In this document: one piece after another, positions 17,072 through 25,634 of the stretch
Position numbering within the stretch: position 1 is the stretch's first letter
Layout: each line of letters starts with the position of its first letter
Assembly (NCBI GenBank): GCA_945877425.1
Contig: CAMCRZ010000015.1
Location: forward strand, 1 to 58,134
Source of the DNA: an uncultured Treponema sp.
GTDB taxonomy: Bacteria; Spirochaetota; Spirochaetia; Treponematales; Treponemataceae
Direction of reading: 5' to 3'
Length of the DNA stretch: 58,134 nucleotides
Made by a program: the position numbers and the translations under genes
Notes under the pieces: generated by a model
The model's input: the letters and a program-made list of their open reading frames with translations, nothing else
Told to the model about the DNA's origin: nothing
The model's database searches: none

Positions 17072-18400
17072 ATGAAAAATTTTAACGAATTCGGTTTAGA
17101 CGTTCCTGAAATTCTTCTTCCAAAAAACAAAGAGTTGAATTCATGGAGCGTTATTGCTTGTGATCAGTATACGCAAGATTTGGATTATTGGAAAAAAGCT
17201 TCAGAAAGTGCAGGTTCAAATCCTTCAACATTAAATCTTATTTTGCCGGAAGTTTATCTTTCTTCTCCTGACAGAAAAGAGCGCATTGAAAAAATCAGAA
17301 GTACAATGTCTGAATATCTGCATAACGGAATCTTTGATGAAGGTGAAAATGAATTCATTTACCTTGAGCGCAAAACTTCTTACGGCAGAATACGCCACGG
17401 TTTAGTTGCTGCAATCAACCTTGATGATTATGAGTGGAAGCCTTTCAGCAAAGCCCTTATCCGTGCAACAGAAGCTACAATCGTTGACCGCATTCCTCCG
17501 CGAAAAGAAATCAGAAAAGATGCACCTGTTGAACTTCCTCACATAATGCTTCTTGTTAACGACAAAAATCATTCTCTTGTAGAAGAAACGGGAAATCTTG
17601 TAAAGAACAATGCACCTGTTTACGACGGCGACTTAATGCTTGATTCAGGACACATTACCGGCTGGGCTGTAAAAGATGAAGCTGCACTTGAAAAAGTTTT
17701 TGCTGCTCTTGAAAACTTAAAAAAGGAAAATACTGATTCTGACGGAGACGCTTTTATGTTTGCTGTAGGAGACGGAAATCATTCTCTTGCAACAGCTAAA
17801 GCCGTTTGGGACGAATATAAAAAAGAACAGCTTGAAAAAGGCGTTAAGGAAAGTGAACTTGAAAAATCAGCTGTGCGTTATGCCCTTGTTGAAATAGTAA
17901 ATATTTTTGACACAGGCTTAACATTTGAACCTATTCACAGAGTAATTTTTAATGCTGATAAAAAATCACTTATTGAAAATACTGCATCAAAACTTAACGG
18001 AAAACTTTCAGCTGTTTCTAGTGAACAGGAGCTTGAAGAAAAAGTAAAGAATTCAAAAGCAAATTTCGGTTTTGCTTACACTGAAAACGGAAAGACAGAA
18101 TATGTGCTTCTTGAAACTTCCATTAAAGAACTTGCTGTAAGCCGCCTGCAGCCTGTTCTTGATGATTTTATAAGCGCTGACAAAAAAATTGAAATTGATT
18201 ACATCCACGGAAGCGATGAAGTGTTCCGTCTTGGTAAAAAAGAAAATGCAGTTTCAATTCTTCTGCCGCCAGTTGCAAAGGATTCATTTTTTGACACAAT
18301 AAATTCTACAGGTCCGCTGCCGAGAAAAAGTTTCAGTATGGGTGAAGCAAGCGAAAAAAGATTTTATCTTGAATGCAGAAGGCTTTTCCCTGAACAATAA
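17072..18400 (+). CDS. DUF1015 family protein (SerK-related fold)
   Basis: A 442-residue protein matching the DUF1015 pattern: N-terminal WSVIACDQYTQDLDYW, a central HSLVEETGNLV, the hallmark VGDGNHSLATAKAVW and a C-terminal domain with LPPVAKDSFFDTI. DUF1015 proteins are common in Treponema, Clostridia and Thermotogae. One archaeal relative is an ADP-dependent serine kinase, so a ParB/SerK-like nucleotide-handling fold is likely, but the substrate here is unknown. ATG 17072 is chosen over 17045 because a TATAAT ends ten bases before it. Confidence 0.8.
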   Translation: MKNFNEFGLDVPEILLPKNKELNSWSVIACDQYTQDLDYWKKASESAGSNPSTLNLILPEVYLSSPDRKERIEKIRSTMSEYLHNGIFDEGENEFIYLERKTSYGRIRHGLVAAINLDDYEWKPFSKALIRATEATIVDRIPPRKEIRKDAPVELPHIMLLVNDKNHSLVEETGNLVKNNAPVYDGDLMLDSGHITGWAVKDEAALEKVFAALENLKKENTDSDGDAFMFAVGDGNHSLATAKAVWDEYKKEQLEKGVKESELEKSAVRYALVEIVNIFDTGLTFEPIHRVIFNADKKSLIENTASKLNGKLSAVSSEQELEEKVKNSKANFGFAYTENGKTEYVLLETSIKELAVSRLQPVLDDFISADKKIEIDYIHGSDEVFRLGKKENAVSILLPPVAKDSFFDTINSTGPLPRKSFSMGEASEKRFYLECRRLFPEQ

Positions 18401-18405
18401 TTTTT

Positions 18406-20313
18406 CTAGCCTTGACCTTTTGTAATTTTTAAAATGTAATAGCCGAACCTTTCTGCTTTAGCCTGACCTATTCCTTCACATTGCAATAGAGCAGAAAGTG
18501 TTTTTGGTTTTTTATCTGCAATGGAAAAAAGTGTTCTGTCGCCGAAAATAATAAACGGAGCAACCTGAAGTTCCTGTGCAGCTTTTTTTCTCCATGCACG
18601 CAGTTCACTTTCTATGCGTTCAGTTTCAGGATCGCTTAAATCAAGAGAAATGATTTTTCCTTTAGGCACAGCTTTTTTTACAGGCTTTCTGTATGACTCA
18701 AATTGAACTGGAAGAAATATTTTGCTTCTTTCTGCAAGTGCTTCGTGCGCTGCTTTCGTTAAGTAAAGTATTTTGTATTCGTCTGAACGGAAAATGTAGC
18801 CTGCATCAATCAAGCACATGGCAAGTTCGTTCCAGTCTTTTTTTGAAAGTTCTTTTCCAATTCCGTAAGTGCTTAAGTTAAAGTGACCGTTGTCCATTAT
18901 CCTTGAAGATTTGGAGCCTGTTAAAATGTCTATGATGTAAGATGCACCGAACCTTTCCTGAGTGCGTAAAATGCAGCACAGAAATTTCTGGCTTTCTATA
19001 GTAACGTCTGTAGTTTCAATGTTTCCTCTGGCACAGATGTCGCAGCAGCATTCTTTTTCAATATTATCTTTGTAAGTTTCGCCAAAATACTGAAGGAGGA
19101 TTTTTCGCCTGCAGCTTCTGCTTTCTGCGTAGTGAACCATTTCTCTAAGAAGTCGTTCTGAATTTTCACTATCAGCACTTTCGTCAAAGAAAAACCTTAT
19201 TTTATGAATGTCTTTCAGGCTGTACAAAAGAAGAGCACATGCCGGCAATCCGTCTCTTCCTGCTCTGCCTATTTCCTGATAATACTGTTCTATTGATTTA
19301 GGAATGTCGTAGTGAATTACGTAGCGCACGTCAGGTTTGTTTATGCCCATTCCAAAAGCTAAAGTTGCAACTACTACATTAACTTTGTCGTTCATAAAAT
19401 CTTCCTGATTAGTTTTGCGTTTTTCGTCCGGAAGTCCTGCGTGGTAGTTTAAAACTTTTACGCCTTTGTCTTTTAAAAACTGAGTCAGTTCATCAACCTG
19501 CTTTCTGGAGTAACAGTAAACTATTCCGCTTTGATTTTCGTGTTCCTTAATAAAATCGTAAACCTGAAAATTGGGGTTTTCCTTTTTGCATACTTCAAGA
19601 AAAATGTTAGGTCTGTTAAAGCTTGAAATTAAAACTGCAGGATTTTCCATTTTTAAAATCTTGATAATGTCTTTCTGTACTCGTTTTGTAGCAGTTGCTG
19701 TAAGGGCAAGACACACGGCTTGAGGAAACTGATTTCTTACGGAAGCAATTTCAAGATAATCGGGCCTGAAATCATGTCCCCACTCAGAGCAGCAGTGGCT
19801 TTCATCAATTGTAATGCAGGAAACTTTTACTGTTTCGCAGTGAAGTAAATTCTGAATGCGTGAAGTGTTAAGTGCTTCAGGCGAAATGTACAGGATTTTA
19901 ACTTTTCCTGATTTTACAAGAGCGCACATTTCTGTGTACTCTTTCCATTCAAGAGTTGAATTTAAAAATATTGCATTAACGCCAACGCCTTCAAGTTGAC
20001 GCACCTGATCCTGCATCAGTGAAATGAGAGGAGAAACTACAACGGTAAGCCCTTCCATCATAAGCGCAGGAATTTCGTAGCACAGTGATTTTCCTCCGCC
20101 GGTGGGCATGACAGCAAGCGTGTCCTGGCCGTTTAAAACATTTTGAATTACTTCTTCCTGAAGAGGACGGAAACTTTCGTAGCCGAAAATTTTTTTAAGA
20201 AGTTCATGGGGAGTTGTCTTGTAGTTCATTTGGTTTAACGATTCCATATCTGCAGCGTAGTCATTGAATAAAAGCGAAGTCTGCCTCGCAATTCTTTTAA
20301 TGACGTTCAGCAT
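18406..20313 (-). CDS. recQ: RecQ-type ATP-dependent DNA helicase
   Basis: A 635-residue SF2 helicase unwinding DNA 3'-5' in recombination repair. Motif I TGGGKS is at residues 71-76 and the DExH box reads DESHCC. SFNRPNI and the helicase C domain with QEIGRAGRDG follow, then a zinc-binding Cys cluster (CRRKILLQYFGE...CCCDIC), the RQC winged helix and an HRDC-like C-terminus (LLQCEGIGQAKAERFG). The start is uncertain: the frame opens at a TTG (20367) with no ribosome site. ATG 20313 has a TACAGT box eight bases upstream, and ATGs 40-90 bases further in would also leave the helicase core intact. Confidence 0.9.
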   Translation of the reverse strand: MLNVIKRIARQTSLLFNDYAADMESLNQMNYKTTPHELLKKIFGYESFRPLQEEVIQNVLNGQDTLAVMPTGGGKSLCYEIPALMMEGLTVVVSPLISLMQDQVRQLEGVGVNAIFLNSTLEWKEYTEMCALVKSGKVKILYISPEALNTSRIQNLLHCETVKVSCITIDESHCCSEWGHDFRPDYLEIASVRNQFPQAVCLALTATATKRVQKDIIKILKMENPAVLISSFNRPNIFLEVCKKENPNFQVYDFIKEHENQSGIVYCYSRKQVDELTQFLKDKGVKVLNYHAGLPDEKRKTNQEDFMNDKVNVVVATLAFGMGINKPDVRYVIHYDIPKSIEQYYQEIGRAGRDGLPACALLLYSLKDIHKIRFFFDESADSENSERLLREMVHYAESRSCRRKILLQYFGETYKDNIEKECCCDICARGNIETTDVTIESQKFLCCILRTQERFGASYIIDILTGSKSSRIMDNGHFNLSTYGIGKELSKKDWNELAMCLIDAGYIFRSDEYKILYLTKAAHEALAERSKIFLPVQFESYRKPVKKAVPKGKIISLDLSDPETERIESELRAWRKKAAQELQVAPFIIFGDRTLFSIADKKPKTLSALLQCEGIGQAKAERFGYYILKITKGQG

Positions 20314-20400
20314 GTTATTGTACTGTAATTCTTCCAAAATTGAAACCTCACAAATTTTTCCGTTCAAAAGAGCTGTGAGTTAAAGTATGTTTTTTACTAC

Positions 20401-20429
20401 TTGAATAAAAATTTTTCTTTTGCTATATT
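20401..20429 (+). promoter_or_regulatory. tRNA-Leu promoter
   Basis: TTGAAT (20401-20406), 17-base spacer, TATATT (20424-20429), placed 10 bases before the mature tRNA 5' end. Confidence 0.7.
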
Positions 20430-20439
20430 TAACTCACTT

Positions 20440-20522
20440 GCCGGCTTGGTGGAATGGTAGACACGAAAGACTCAAAATCTTTTGCGCGCGAGCGTGTCAG
20501 AGTTCAAGTCTCTGAGCCGGTA
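20440..20522 (+). tRNA. tRNA-Leu (anticodon CAA)
   Basis: The cloverleaf can be drawn by eye. GCCGGCT pairs with AGCCGGT in the acceptor stem (G-U at the first pair). The D-loop contains GGTGGAATGGTAGACAC, the anticodon arm AAAGA-CTCAAAA-TCTTT gives CAA, a long class II variable arm follows, and the T-loop reads GTTCAAGTC. The discriminator base is A. CCA is not encoded. It decodes UUG. A T-run follows immediately and could end transcription. Confidence 0.92.
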
Positions 20523-20549
20523 ATTTTTTTTGCCCTTTTAAATTTCCTT

Positions 20550-22115
20550 TTATAAAATCCCTGAAATTAAGTTTATGTTTTCATTTGATGAGCGCAGGCT
20601 TATTGCTTCCTGAATTTCATCTTTTCCTATAAGCTCTTTTTCGTTTAAGTCTGCAATTGTCCTTCCAAGTTTTAAGCATCCGGAAACTGCTCTTGGAGAA
20701 AAATCATGCTTTTCTATTTCCGTGTTGAGAAAACTCTGGGCTTCTGGAGTTAAAGTGCAGTATGCGGCAATTTCTTCCGGCTGAAGTTTTGCGTTTTGCC
20801 TGCACTGACGCTTTTGCTGAAAAATTATTCCTTTAGAAATTTCTTCCCTAAGTTTTGAAGTAGATTTTGCAGAACCGCTTTTGTCGCCGCTGTTTTCCAC
20901 TTGAATGCGTATGTCTATTCTGTCTAAAAGCGGTGCGGAAAATTTTTTCCAGTACTGCTCAATGCTTCTTGCTGAACAAAGGCAGATTTTTTCTTTTGAA
21001 CCAAAGTTGCCGCAGGGACATGGATTTGTTGACATTAAAAGCTGGAACTGTGCAGGAAAAGTTGTGGAACGTCCTGCTCTTGACAAAGTGATTGTTCCAG
21101 TTTCAAGAGGAACACGGAGCATCTGCAAAACGCTTGAACGGAACTCTGCAGCTTCATCTAAAAATAAAGTGCCGTTGTGGGCAAGGGAAATTTCTCCTGG
21201 ACCGCATCTTGTACCGCCGCCGCACATTCCCTCAACTGTTGCAGTTTGATGAGGCATACGGAAAGGCCGTGTGCGTATTGTCCCGGAGTTTGGAGCAAGA
21301 AGTCCTGCTACAGAATAAATCCGTGTTACACTTTGCGATTGTGATGGAGAAAGCAGCGGAACTAAAGCAGGAAATTTCTGGAGTGATAAAGTTTTGCCGC
21401 ATCCTGGAGGACCGAATGCCAGAAGATTGTGTCCGCCTGTTGCAGCAATTTCTAACCCGCGGATTAACCTTCCCTGATTTTTTACATCGTAATATTCGTA
21501 CTCTTTTTGTTCAGCAGGAAAATAAATGCCGTTTACATTTACAGCGCCTTCAGGAAGCTCTTCTTCCAGAGCAGAAGATTTTTTTGCATTGGTAAAAAAT
21601 TCAGCGTTTTTTAAAGCGTCAAAAGCCTGCATTAAATTTTCAGCACCAAAAACTTTTATGCCGCCAGTTTCAAGCGCTTCGTTTTTATTTTCTTCAGGAA
21701 CAATGCACAAATTTATTCCTGCAGATTTTGCCGTATTTACAGCAGCGTGAATTCCTTTTACGCTTCGAACCCTTCCGTTAAGTTCCAGTTCGCCCATAAT
21801 CAGAATTGAATCAATTGAAGAAGAAAAAGCTTCCTTTTCTTTTAAGCTTTCATACAAAACCGCAAGAGCTACAGCAAGGTCAAAGCCTGCACCTTCTTTT
21901 TTCAAATCAGCAGGAGAAAGACTTATCAAAACTCTTTCAGGTGGAAAATCAAATCCGCAGTTCCTGATTGCACTTCTCATTCTTTCACGGGATTCTTTCA
22001 CTGCACTGTCTGCAAGCCCCACAATGTCTACAGCCGGAATTCCTCTGCGTAAATCAACTTCCACAGTAACCAGCGAACCTTCATAACCAAATGGAGAAAA
22101 ACAAAATATTTTCAT
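20550..22115 (-). CDS. comM: ComM/YifB-family Mg-chelatase-like AAA+ ATPase
   Basis: A 521-residue YifB/ComM protein. The N-terminal Lon-protease-like domain begins MKIFCFSPFGYEGSLVTVEVDLRRGIPAVDIVGLADSAV. The AAA+ module has Walker A AFGPPGCGKTLSL, Walker B GTLFLDEAAEF, and a zinc-like CPCGNFGSKEKICLCS motif. In naturally competent bacteria ComM is a branch-migration helicase for heteroduplex extension; elsewhere its role is less clear. ATG 22115 is supported by TATAAA exactly six bases upstream. The upstream start at 22157 would place that box inside the gene. Confidence 0.88.
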   Translation of the reverse strand: MKIFCFSPFGYEGSLVTVEVDLRRGIPAVDIVGLADSAVKESRERMRSAIRNCGFDFPPERVLISLSPADLKKEGAGFDLAVALAVLYESLKEKEAFSSSIDSILIMGELELNGRVRSVKGIHAAVNTAKSAGINLCIVPEENKNEALETGGIKVFGAENLMQAFDALKNAEFFTNAKKSSALEEELPEGAVNVNGIYFPAEQKEYEYYDVKNQGRLIRGLEIAATGGHNLLAFGPPGCGKTLSLQKFPALVPLLSPSQSQSVTRIYSVAGLLAPNSGTIRTRPFRMPHQTATVEGMCGGGTRCGPGEISLAHNGTLFLDEAAEFRSSVLQMLRVPLETGTITLSRAGRSTTFPAQFQLLMSTNPCPCGNFGSKEKICLCSARSIEQYWKKFSAPLLDRIDIRIQVENSGDKSGSAKSTSKLREEISKGIIFQQKRQCRQNAKLQPEEIAAYCTLTPEAQSFLNTEIEKHDFSPRAVSGCLKLGRTIADLNEKELIGKDEIQEAISLRSSNENINLISGIL

Positions 22116-22121
22116 TTTAAA

Positions 22122-22227
22122 TTTATACCTCACTATTACATTTACACTGAAATTCAAAAATCAACAAAAACGCGCAAAAAAAATAAAAAAAATTACGCTT
22201 TAAAAATAAAATCAAATAAAATAGAAT
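22122..22227. promoter_or_regulatory. Divergent comM and earP -10 boxes
   Basis: On the minus strand TATAAA (22122-22127) lies six bases before the comM ATG. On the plus strand TAGAAT (22222-22227) lies six bases before the earP ATG, with an alternative TAAAAT at 22217-22222. Neither start has a ribosome site. Confidence 0.5.
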
Positions 22228-22233
22228 GCATTT

Positions 22234-23487
22234 ATGAAAGACATAACTCTTCTGTGCAAAGTTGTTGATAATTTCGGAGACATTGGTTTTGTTTACAGAT
22301 TGTCCCGTGCAATTTCTGAATTAAATGACGGAAAAAATTTTACACTTAGGCTTGTTGTAAGTAACCTTGAAGCTTTTAATACAATGGCTGAAAAAATAAA
22401 TCCTGAACTTGCCATGCAGGAATTTAACGGCTGGAAAATTTTAGACTGGAATAAAAGTGAAGTATGCAGAAATGAATATTTAAAAAATCCTCCTGAAATT
22501 ATTCTTGAATGTTTTCAATGCGGAAGACCGGACTGGCTTGAAGAAATTCTCTTTCAGAAAAATTCATCTAAAACCGTAAACATCATTAACGTGGAATATT
22601 TAACGGCAGAAAGCTGGGCAGATGATTTTCATCTTTTAAAAAGCGGAACACGAAGCAAGTTTGTGAAGAAAATAAATTTTATGCCTGGCTTTACAAATAA
22701 AACTGGCGGTCTTGTTTTAGATAATGATTTTATTTCATGCATAAAAAATGAAAGTGAAAATTCAAAAAATAAAAATGCACTGGAAAAAATTAAAAAATAT
22801 TTTCTTCCTGAACAGTTCAATTATTTTCTGGATAAAAATATTTTTACAGTTTTAATGTTCAGTTATGATAAAAATTTTGATGCTGAAATTCTTGCACTGA
22901 AAAAATTCCAGAGCGAAAGGCAGAAAGAAAATTTGCAGTTTAAAATAAAAATTTTTTCTCCTTCAGGAATGAGTTATAATTCAGTTTTAAAATCCTTGAA
23001 AAATACAGGCTGCAATATTGAACTTGTTCAGCTTAAAAAAATGGAACAGACAAGCTGGGACGCTCTTTTGTGTTCAACTGATTTTAATTTTATACGCGGC
23101 GAAGATTCTTTCAGCAGGGCTTGTTTAAGCGGTGTTCCTTTTTTGTGGCACGCATACATTCAGGAAGAAGAGTTTCAGATTGTAAAAGTTGATGCACTTT
23201 TAAAAAGAATGGAGTATAATTTTTTGCCGGAAGATTTTAAGCTGATTGAAAAACTCTTTCTGATTTTTAACAGGAACTTTGAAAAAAAATGCGGCATGGA
23301 AGCAGAAAATGCTTTGCTTGAAGCTGGAGTTGAAAATGAAGTTTCTTCTGAAAAAAATGAAAATCTTCTTTTTAACGTTCTTGTGAATTACGAAAATTTT
23401 TTGATATCATACAGAAAATTTGCCAGAGAACTTTTGCATAACGGAAATCTTGCGGAAAACCTTATAAAATACATCAGCACTATTTAA
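22234..23487 (+). CDS. earP: EF-P arginine rhamnosyltransferase
   Basis: A 417-residue GT-B glycosyltransferase of the EarP (DUF2331) family. The N-terminus reads LLCKVVDNFGDIGFVYRLSR, with Asp-12 and Asp-16 at the positions needed for catalysis in characterised EarP. The nucleotide-sugar site motif RGEDSFSRA is at residues 288-296. EarP transfers L-rhamnose from dTDP-rhamnose to an arginine of EF-P, activating rescue of polyproline stalling. The substrate gene efp follows 123 bases downstream and carries the expected arginine. The protein is somewhat longer than the usual 370-390 residues because of Lys/Asn-rich insertions. No dTDP-rhamnose synthesis genes lie in this window. Confidence 0.9.
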   Translation: MKDITLLCKVVDNFGDIGFVYRLSRAISELNDGKNFTLRLVVSNLEAFNTMAEKINPELAMQEFNGWKILDWNKSEVCRNEYLKNPPEIILECFQCGRPDWLEEILFQKNSSKTVNIINVEYLTAESWADDFHLLKSGTRSKFVKKINFMPGFTNKTGGLVLDNDFISCIKNESENSKNKNALEKIKKYFLPEQFNYFLDKNIFTVLMFSYDKNFDAEILALKKFQSERQKENLQFKIKIFSPSGMSYNSVLKSLKNTGCNIELVQLKKMEQTSWDALLCSTDFNFIRGEDSFSRACLSGVPFLWHAYIQEEEFQIVKVDALLKRMEYNFLPEDFKLIEKLFLIFNRNFEKKCGMEAENALLEAGVENEVSSEKNENLLFNVLVNYENFLISYRKFARELLHNGNLAENLIKYISTI

Positions 23488-23551
23488 AAGCAGCCTGTGC
23501 CTTAACTGCATGAAACTTTTGCATTCAGTCAATAACTGTCTGCTAATACTG

Positions 23552-23579
23552 TTGAAAAGAAAAAAAAACTTTAATATAA
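23552..23579 (+). promoter_or_regulatory. Sigma-70-type promoter of efp
   Basis: TTGAAA (23552-23557), 16-base spacer, TATAAT (23574-23579). The start codon is 31 bases downstream with GGGAAG between, so efp can be transcribed independently of earP. Confidence 0.7.
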
Positions 23580-23610
23580 TGTTAGAAAAATTATTCTAGG
23601 GAAGAAAAAT

Positions 23611-24183
23611 ATGTTAACAACAAATGAAATTAGAGTTGGAACCGCTTTTATGTTTGAAGGTTCACCTTTTATTGTTCAGCGTATGCTTGGTCAGAAATCA
23701 GGACGTGCCGGTATTACAGTTAAGCTTCGTGTAAAAAATATCGTTACTGGCGGAACTCAGGACTTAGGTCTTGATGCCGGTGAAAAATTTGATGAAGTTG
23801 ATCTTGATGAAAAGAAAGTTAAGCTTTCTTATGTTGACGGTGATGACTTTCACTTTATGGATCAGGAAACTTACGATGACATTTCTTTAACAAAAGAAGA
23901 TCTTGGAGATAACGCAGGATGGATTTCTCCTGATGATGATTATGAAGTTACAATCACTTTCTACGAAGGAAAAGCTGTAGGTGTTACACTTCCTATTAAC
24001 GTTGTACGTTCAATCACTTACTGCGAACCTGGAATTAAAGGCGATACTTCTGGAAAATCACTTAAGCCGGCTACACTTGACACAGGTGTTGAAGTAAGAG
24101 TTCCATTGTTCATTGATCAGGGTGAACGCATTGTTATTGATACACGTGACGGTTCATTCGTTGAAAGAGCAAAAGACAAATAA
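23611..24183 (+). CDS. efp: Elongation factor P, arginine (EarP) type
   Basis: A 190-residue three-domain EF-P that binds between the P and E sites and promotes peptide bonds at consecutive prolines. The modification loop reads QKSGRAG with Arg-32 at the tip. This is the residue rhamnosylated in EarP systems, whereas EpmA systems use lysine here. Later landmarks are typical: ETYDDISL, CEPGIKGDT, and the C-terminal VPLFIDQGERIVIDTRDG. It has its own promoter, and earP lies directly upstream. A stem-loop follows before tRNA-Arg. Confidence 0.95.
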   Translation: MLTTNEIRVGTAFMFEGSPFIVQRMLGQKSGRAGITVKLRVKNIVTGGTQDLGLDAGEKFDEVDLDEKKVKLSYVDGDDFHFMDQETYDDISLTKEDLGDNAGWISPDDDYEVTITFYEGKAVGVTLPINVVRSITYCEPGIKGDTSGKSLKPATLDTGVEVRVPLFIDQGERIVIDTRDGSFVERAKDK

Positions 24184-24196
24184 TTAGCATAAAGTG

Positions 24197-24230
24197 CTGC
24201 CGGAAAAATTCAGCGTAACTTCTCCGGCAG
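24197..24230 (+). terminator. Stem-loop between efp and tRNA-Arg (weak terminator or processing site)
   Basis: CTGCCGGA (24197-24204) pairs perfectly with TCCGGCAG (24223-24230) across an 18-base loop. No T-run follows, and the tRNA begins eight bases later. It may attenuate efp read-through or mark an RNase cleavage point. Confidence 0.5.
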
Positions 24231-24237
24231 TTCATTC

Positions 24238-24312
24238 GATCCCGTAGCTCATTATGGATAGAGCGTCTGCCTCCTAAGCAGAAGGTGGCGAGTTCGAACC
24301 CCGCCGGGGTCA
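24238..24312 (+). tRNA. tRNA-Arg (anticodon CCU)
   Basis: GATCCCG pairs with CGGGGTC (one U-G). The D-loop contains AGCTCATTATGGATAGAGC. The anticodon arm TCTGC-CTCCTAA-GCAGA gives CCU, and the T-arm has GAGTTCGAACCCC. The discriminator is A, and CCA is not encoded. It decodes AGG. No promoter is visible directly upstream, so it may depend on efp read-through. The last three bases coincide with the stop codon of the convergent methyltransferase gene. Confidence 0.92.
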
Positions 24313-25509
24313 TTTATTTTGAAACAGTTCAACTAGTTTCTGTGAAACCTTTATTTCATTAAGAAGAGAAGACAGGCGCTTTTCTGAATTTGAAATAGAG
24401 GTTTTATTTTTTTCGTTTTTACGGATTGCCCTGATGAGAAGATTTTTAGGCGTTCCTTCAAAATCAATAAATTCAAGCATCTGGACATTGTAGCCTTTCT
24501 GTTCAAGAAGTTCTCCGCGGATTGCATCAGTTGCAAGGGCAGCAAACCTTTCCTGAATAATTCCCCATTTTTCCAGCGAAGCAAAAGGGCTTTCTGCATC
24601 ACACTTTGATTTTTCAAGCTGAAGATTTATTTCGTGCTGGCAGCATGGTATGCTTAAAATTGCAGCTGCATTTTTTTCCACAGCGTACTTTAAAGCGTAA
24701 TCGGTTGCAGTGTCACAGGCGTGAAGTGTAATCATAATGTCAGGAGGATTTTTGTACTTTGATTCTGCCTGGCTTACATCACCTGTTTTAAAAATTAAAT
24801 TTTCGTAACCGCATTCCTGTGCAAGCTTCTGGCAATTATTTATGACTTCTTCCTTTAAGTCCAGCCCTGTAATTTCAACAGGAATATTTTTTATCTTATT
24901 CAAAAAATAATAAACTGTAAAAGTAAGGTAAGATTTTCCGCAGCCAAAATCTGCAATACGAAGGGGACGTTCTTTAGTAAAGTCATTTTCTCCAACGCAA
25001 AGTTTTTTTACATCATCAAGTATGTCGTCTATGAATTCAAGAAACCTGTTTATCTGGCGGAACTTATCGTATCGTGAAGAAACAACTTTTCCTTCCTTAG
25101 TCATAACTCCAAGCTTAACTAAAAAAGGAACAGGCGTACCTTCTTTTAAAATATAATTTTTCGGCCTGTTGCTTTTAGGAACAATCAGCCGGGATTTTTC
25201 AGTTTTGATTTTTTTTGTTAAAGTTTTGATTTCACCTTTTTTGTTAGCAAGAGTGGTAATTTCTTCGCCCTCTTTTCTGCATACAACATTTTTAAAAGTA
25301 GTGCCGGCATTTTCTGCATAAAATTTTTCAACTTCGCTTAGGGAAAGTTTTTTTTGAAAGGCCTGCTGCTGTGTAAAAAATTCTGCTTCGTAAACAGGCT
25401 GAATGTTTGCCAGAGAATTTATTTTTACAATGCGGATTTTTATGTAAGGCTTTCCCAGTTTTTCTGCAGCGGATTTTGAAGGTTTAGAAAAAGTTATGCT
25501 TAAAATCAT
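24310..25509 (-). CDS. Class I SAM-dependent methyltransferase, unknown substrate
   Basis: A 399-residue protein. The C-terminal half carries the Rossmann methyltransferase fold: motif I IADFGCGKSYLTFTVYYFL, acidic loop ITGLDLKEEV, and motif IV-like DIMITLHACDTATDYAL. IPCCQHEINLQL follows, a feature shared with Methyltransf_32/RRNAD1/METTL25-like proteins. The N-terminal 150 residues may bind RNA but are not recognisable. The substrate is probably RNA or protein; this is inference. TAAAAT lies six bases before ATG, and there is no ribosome site. The TGA stop overlaps the 3' end of tRNA-Arg on the other strand. Confidence 0.75.
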   Translation of the reverse strand: MILSITFSKPSKSAAEKLGKPYIKIRIVKINSLANIQPVYEAEFFTQQQAFQKKLSLSEVEKFYAENAGTTFKNVVCRKEGEEITTLANKKGEIKTLTKKIKTEKSRLIVPKSNRPKNYILKEGTPVPFLVKLGVMTKEGKVVSSRYDKFRQINRFLEFIDDILDDVKKLCVGENDFTKERPLRIADFGCGKSYLTFTVYYFLNKIKNIPVEITGLDLKEEVINNCQKLAQECGYENLIFKTGDVSQAESKYKNPPDIMITLHACDTATDYALKYAVEKNAAAILSIPCCQHEINLQLEKSKCDAESPFASLEKWGIIQERFAALATDAIRGELLEQKGYNVQMLEFIDFEGTPKNLLIRAIRKNEKNKTSISNSEKRLSSLLNEIKVSQKLVELFQNK

Positions 25510-25515
25510 AAAAAT

Positions 25516-25521
25516 ATTTTA
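25516..25521 (-). promoter_or_regulatory. -10 box of a probable leaderless methyltransferase transcript
   Basis: TAAAAT on the minus strand, six bases from ATG 25509. No Shine-Dalgarno sequence is present. Confidence 0.45.
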
Positions 25522-25603
25522 TCAAAGTAAGGGAAAAAATCAATTGCAGCTATATGGCGGTTTTAGGGGGAATGTTTTTCCATGCAGTGAATTTTACTCT
25601 TGC

Positions 25604-25634
25604 GTGAAACAGTTTTTTTGTTATAATGTTTCAC
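25604..25634. promoter_or_regulatory. Outward-facing parS-like half-sites bracketing the parA -10 box
   Basis: GTGAAACA (25604-25611) and TGTTTCAC (25627-25634) are exact reverse complements separated by 15 bases. Each equals one half of the common bacterial parS palindrome TGTTTCACGTGAAACA, but in the opposite arrangement. The TATAAT at 25622-25627 lies between and partly in the right arm, which touches the parA start codon. This suggests autoregulation by ParB (or ParA); it is not a canonical parS. Confidence 0.55.

Noticed and set aside
24336..24349. GTTTC-TG-TGAAAC as a parS site
   Set aside because: The half-sites are the wrong distance apart (13 rather than 14 bases in the core) and it lies inside a coding region.
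25626..25634. ATG at 25626 as the parA start
   Set aside because: This ATG is the end of the TATAAT box plus G; a start there would lie upstream of the expected transcription start.
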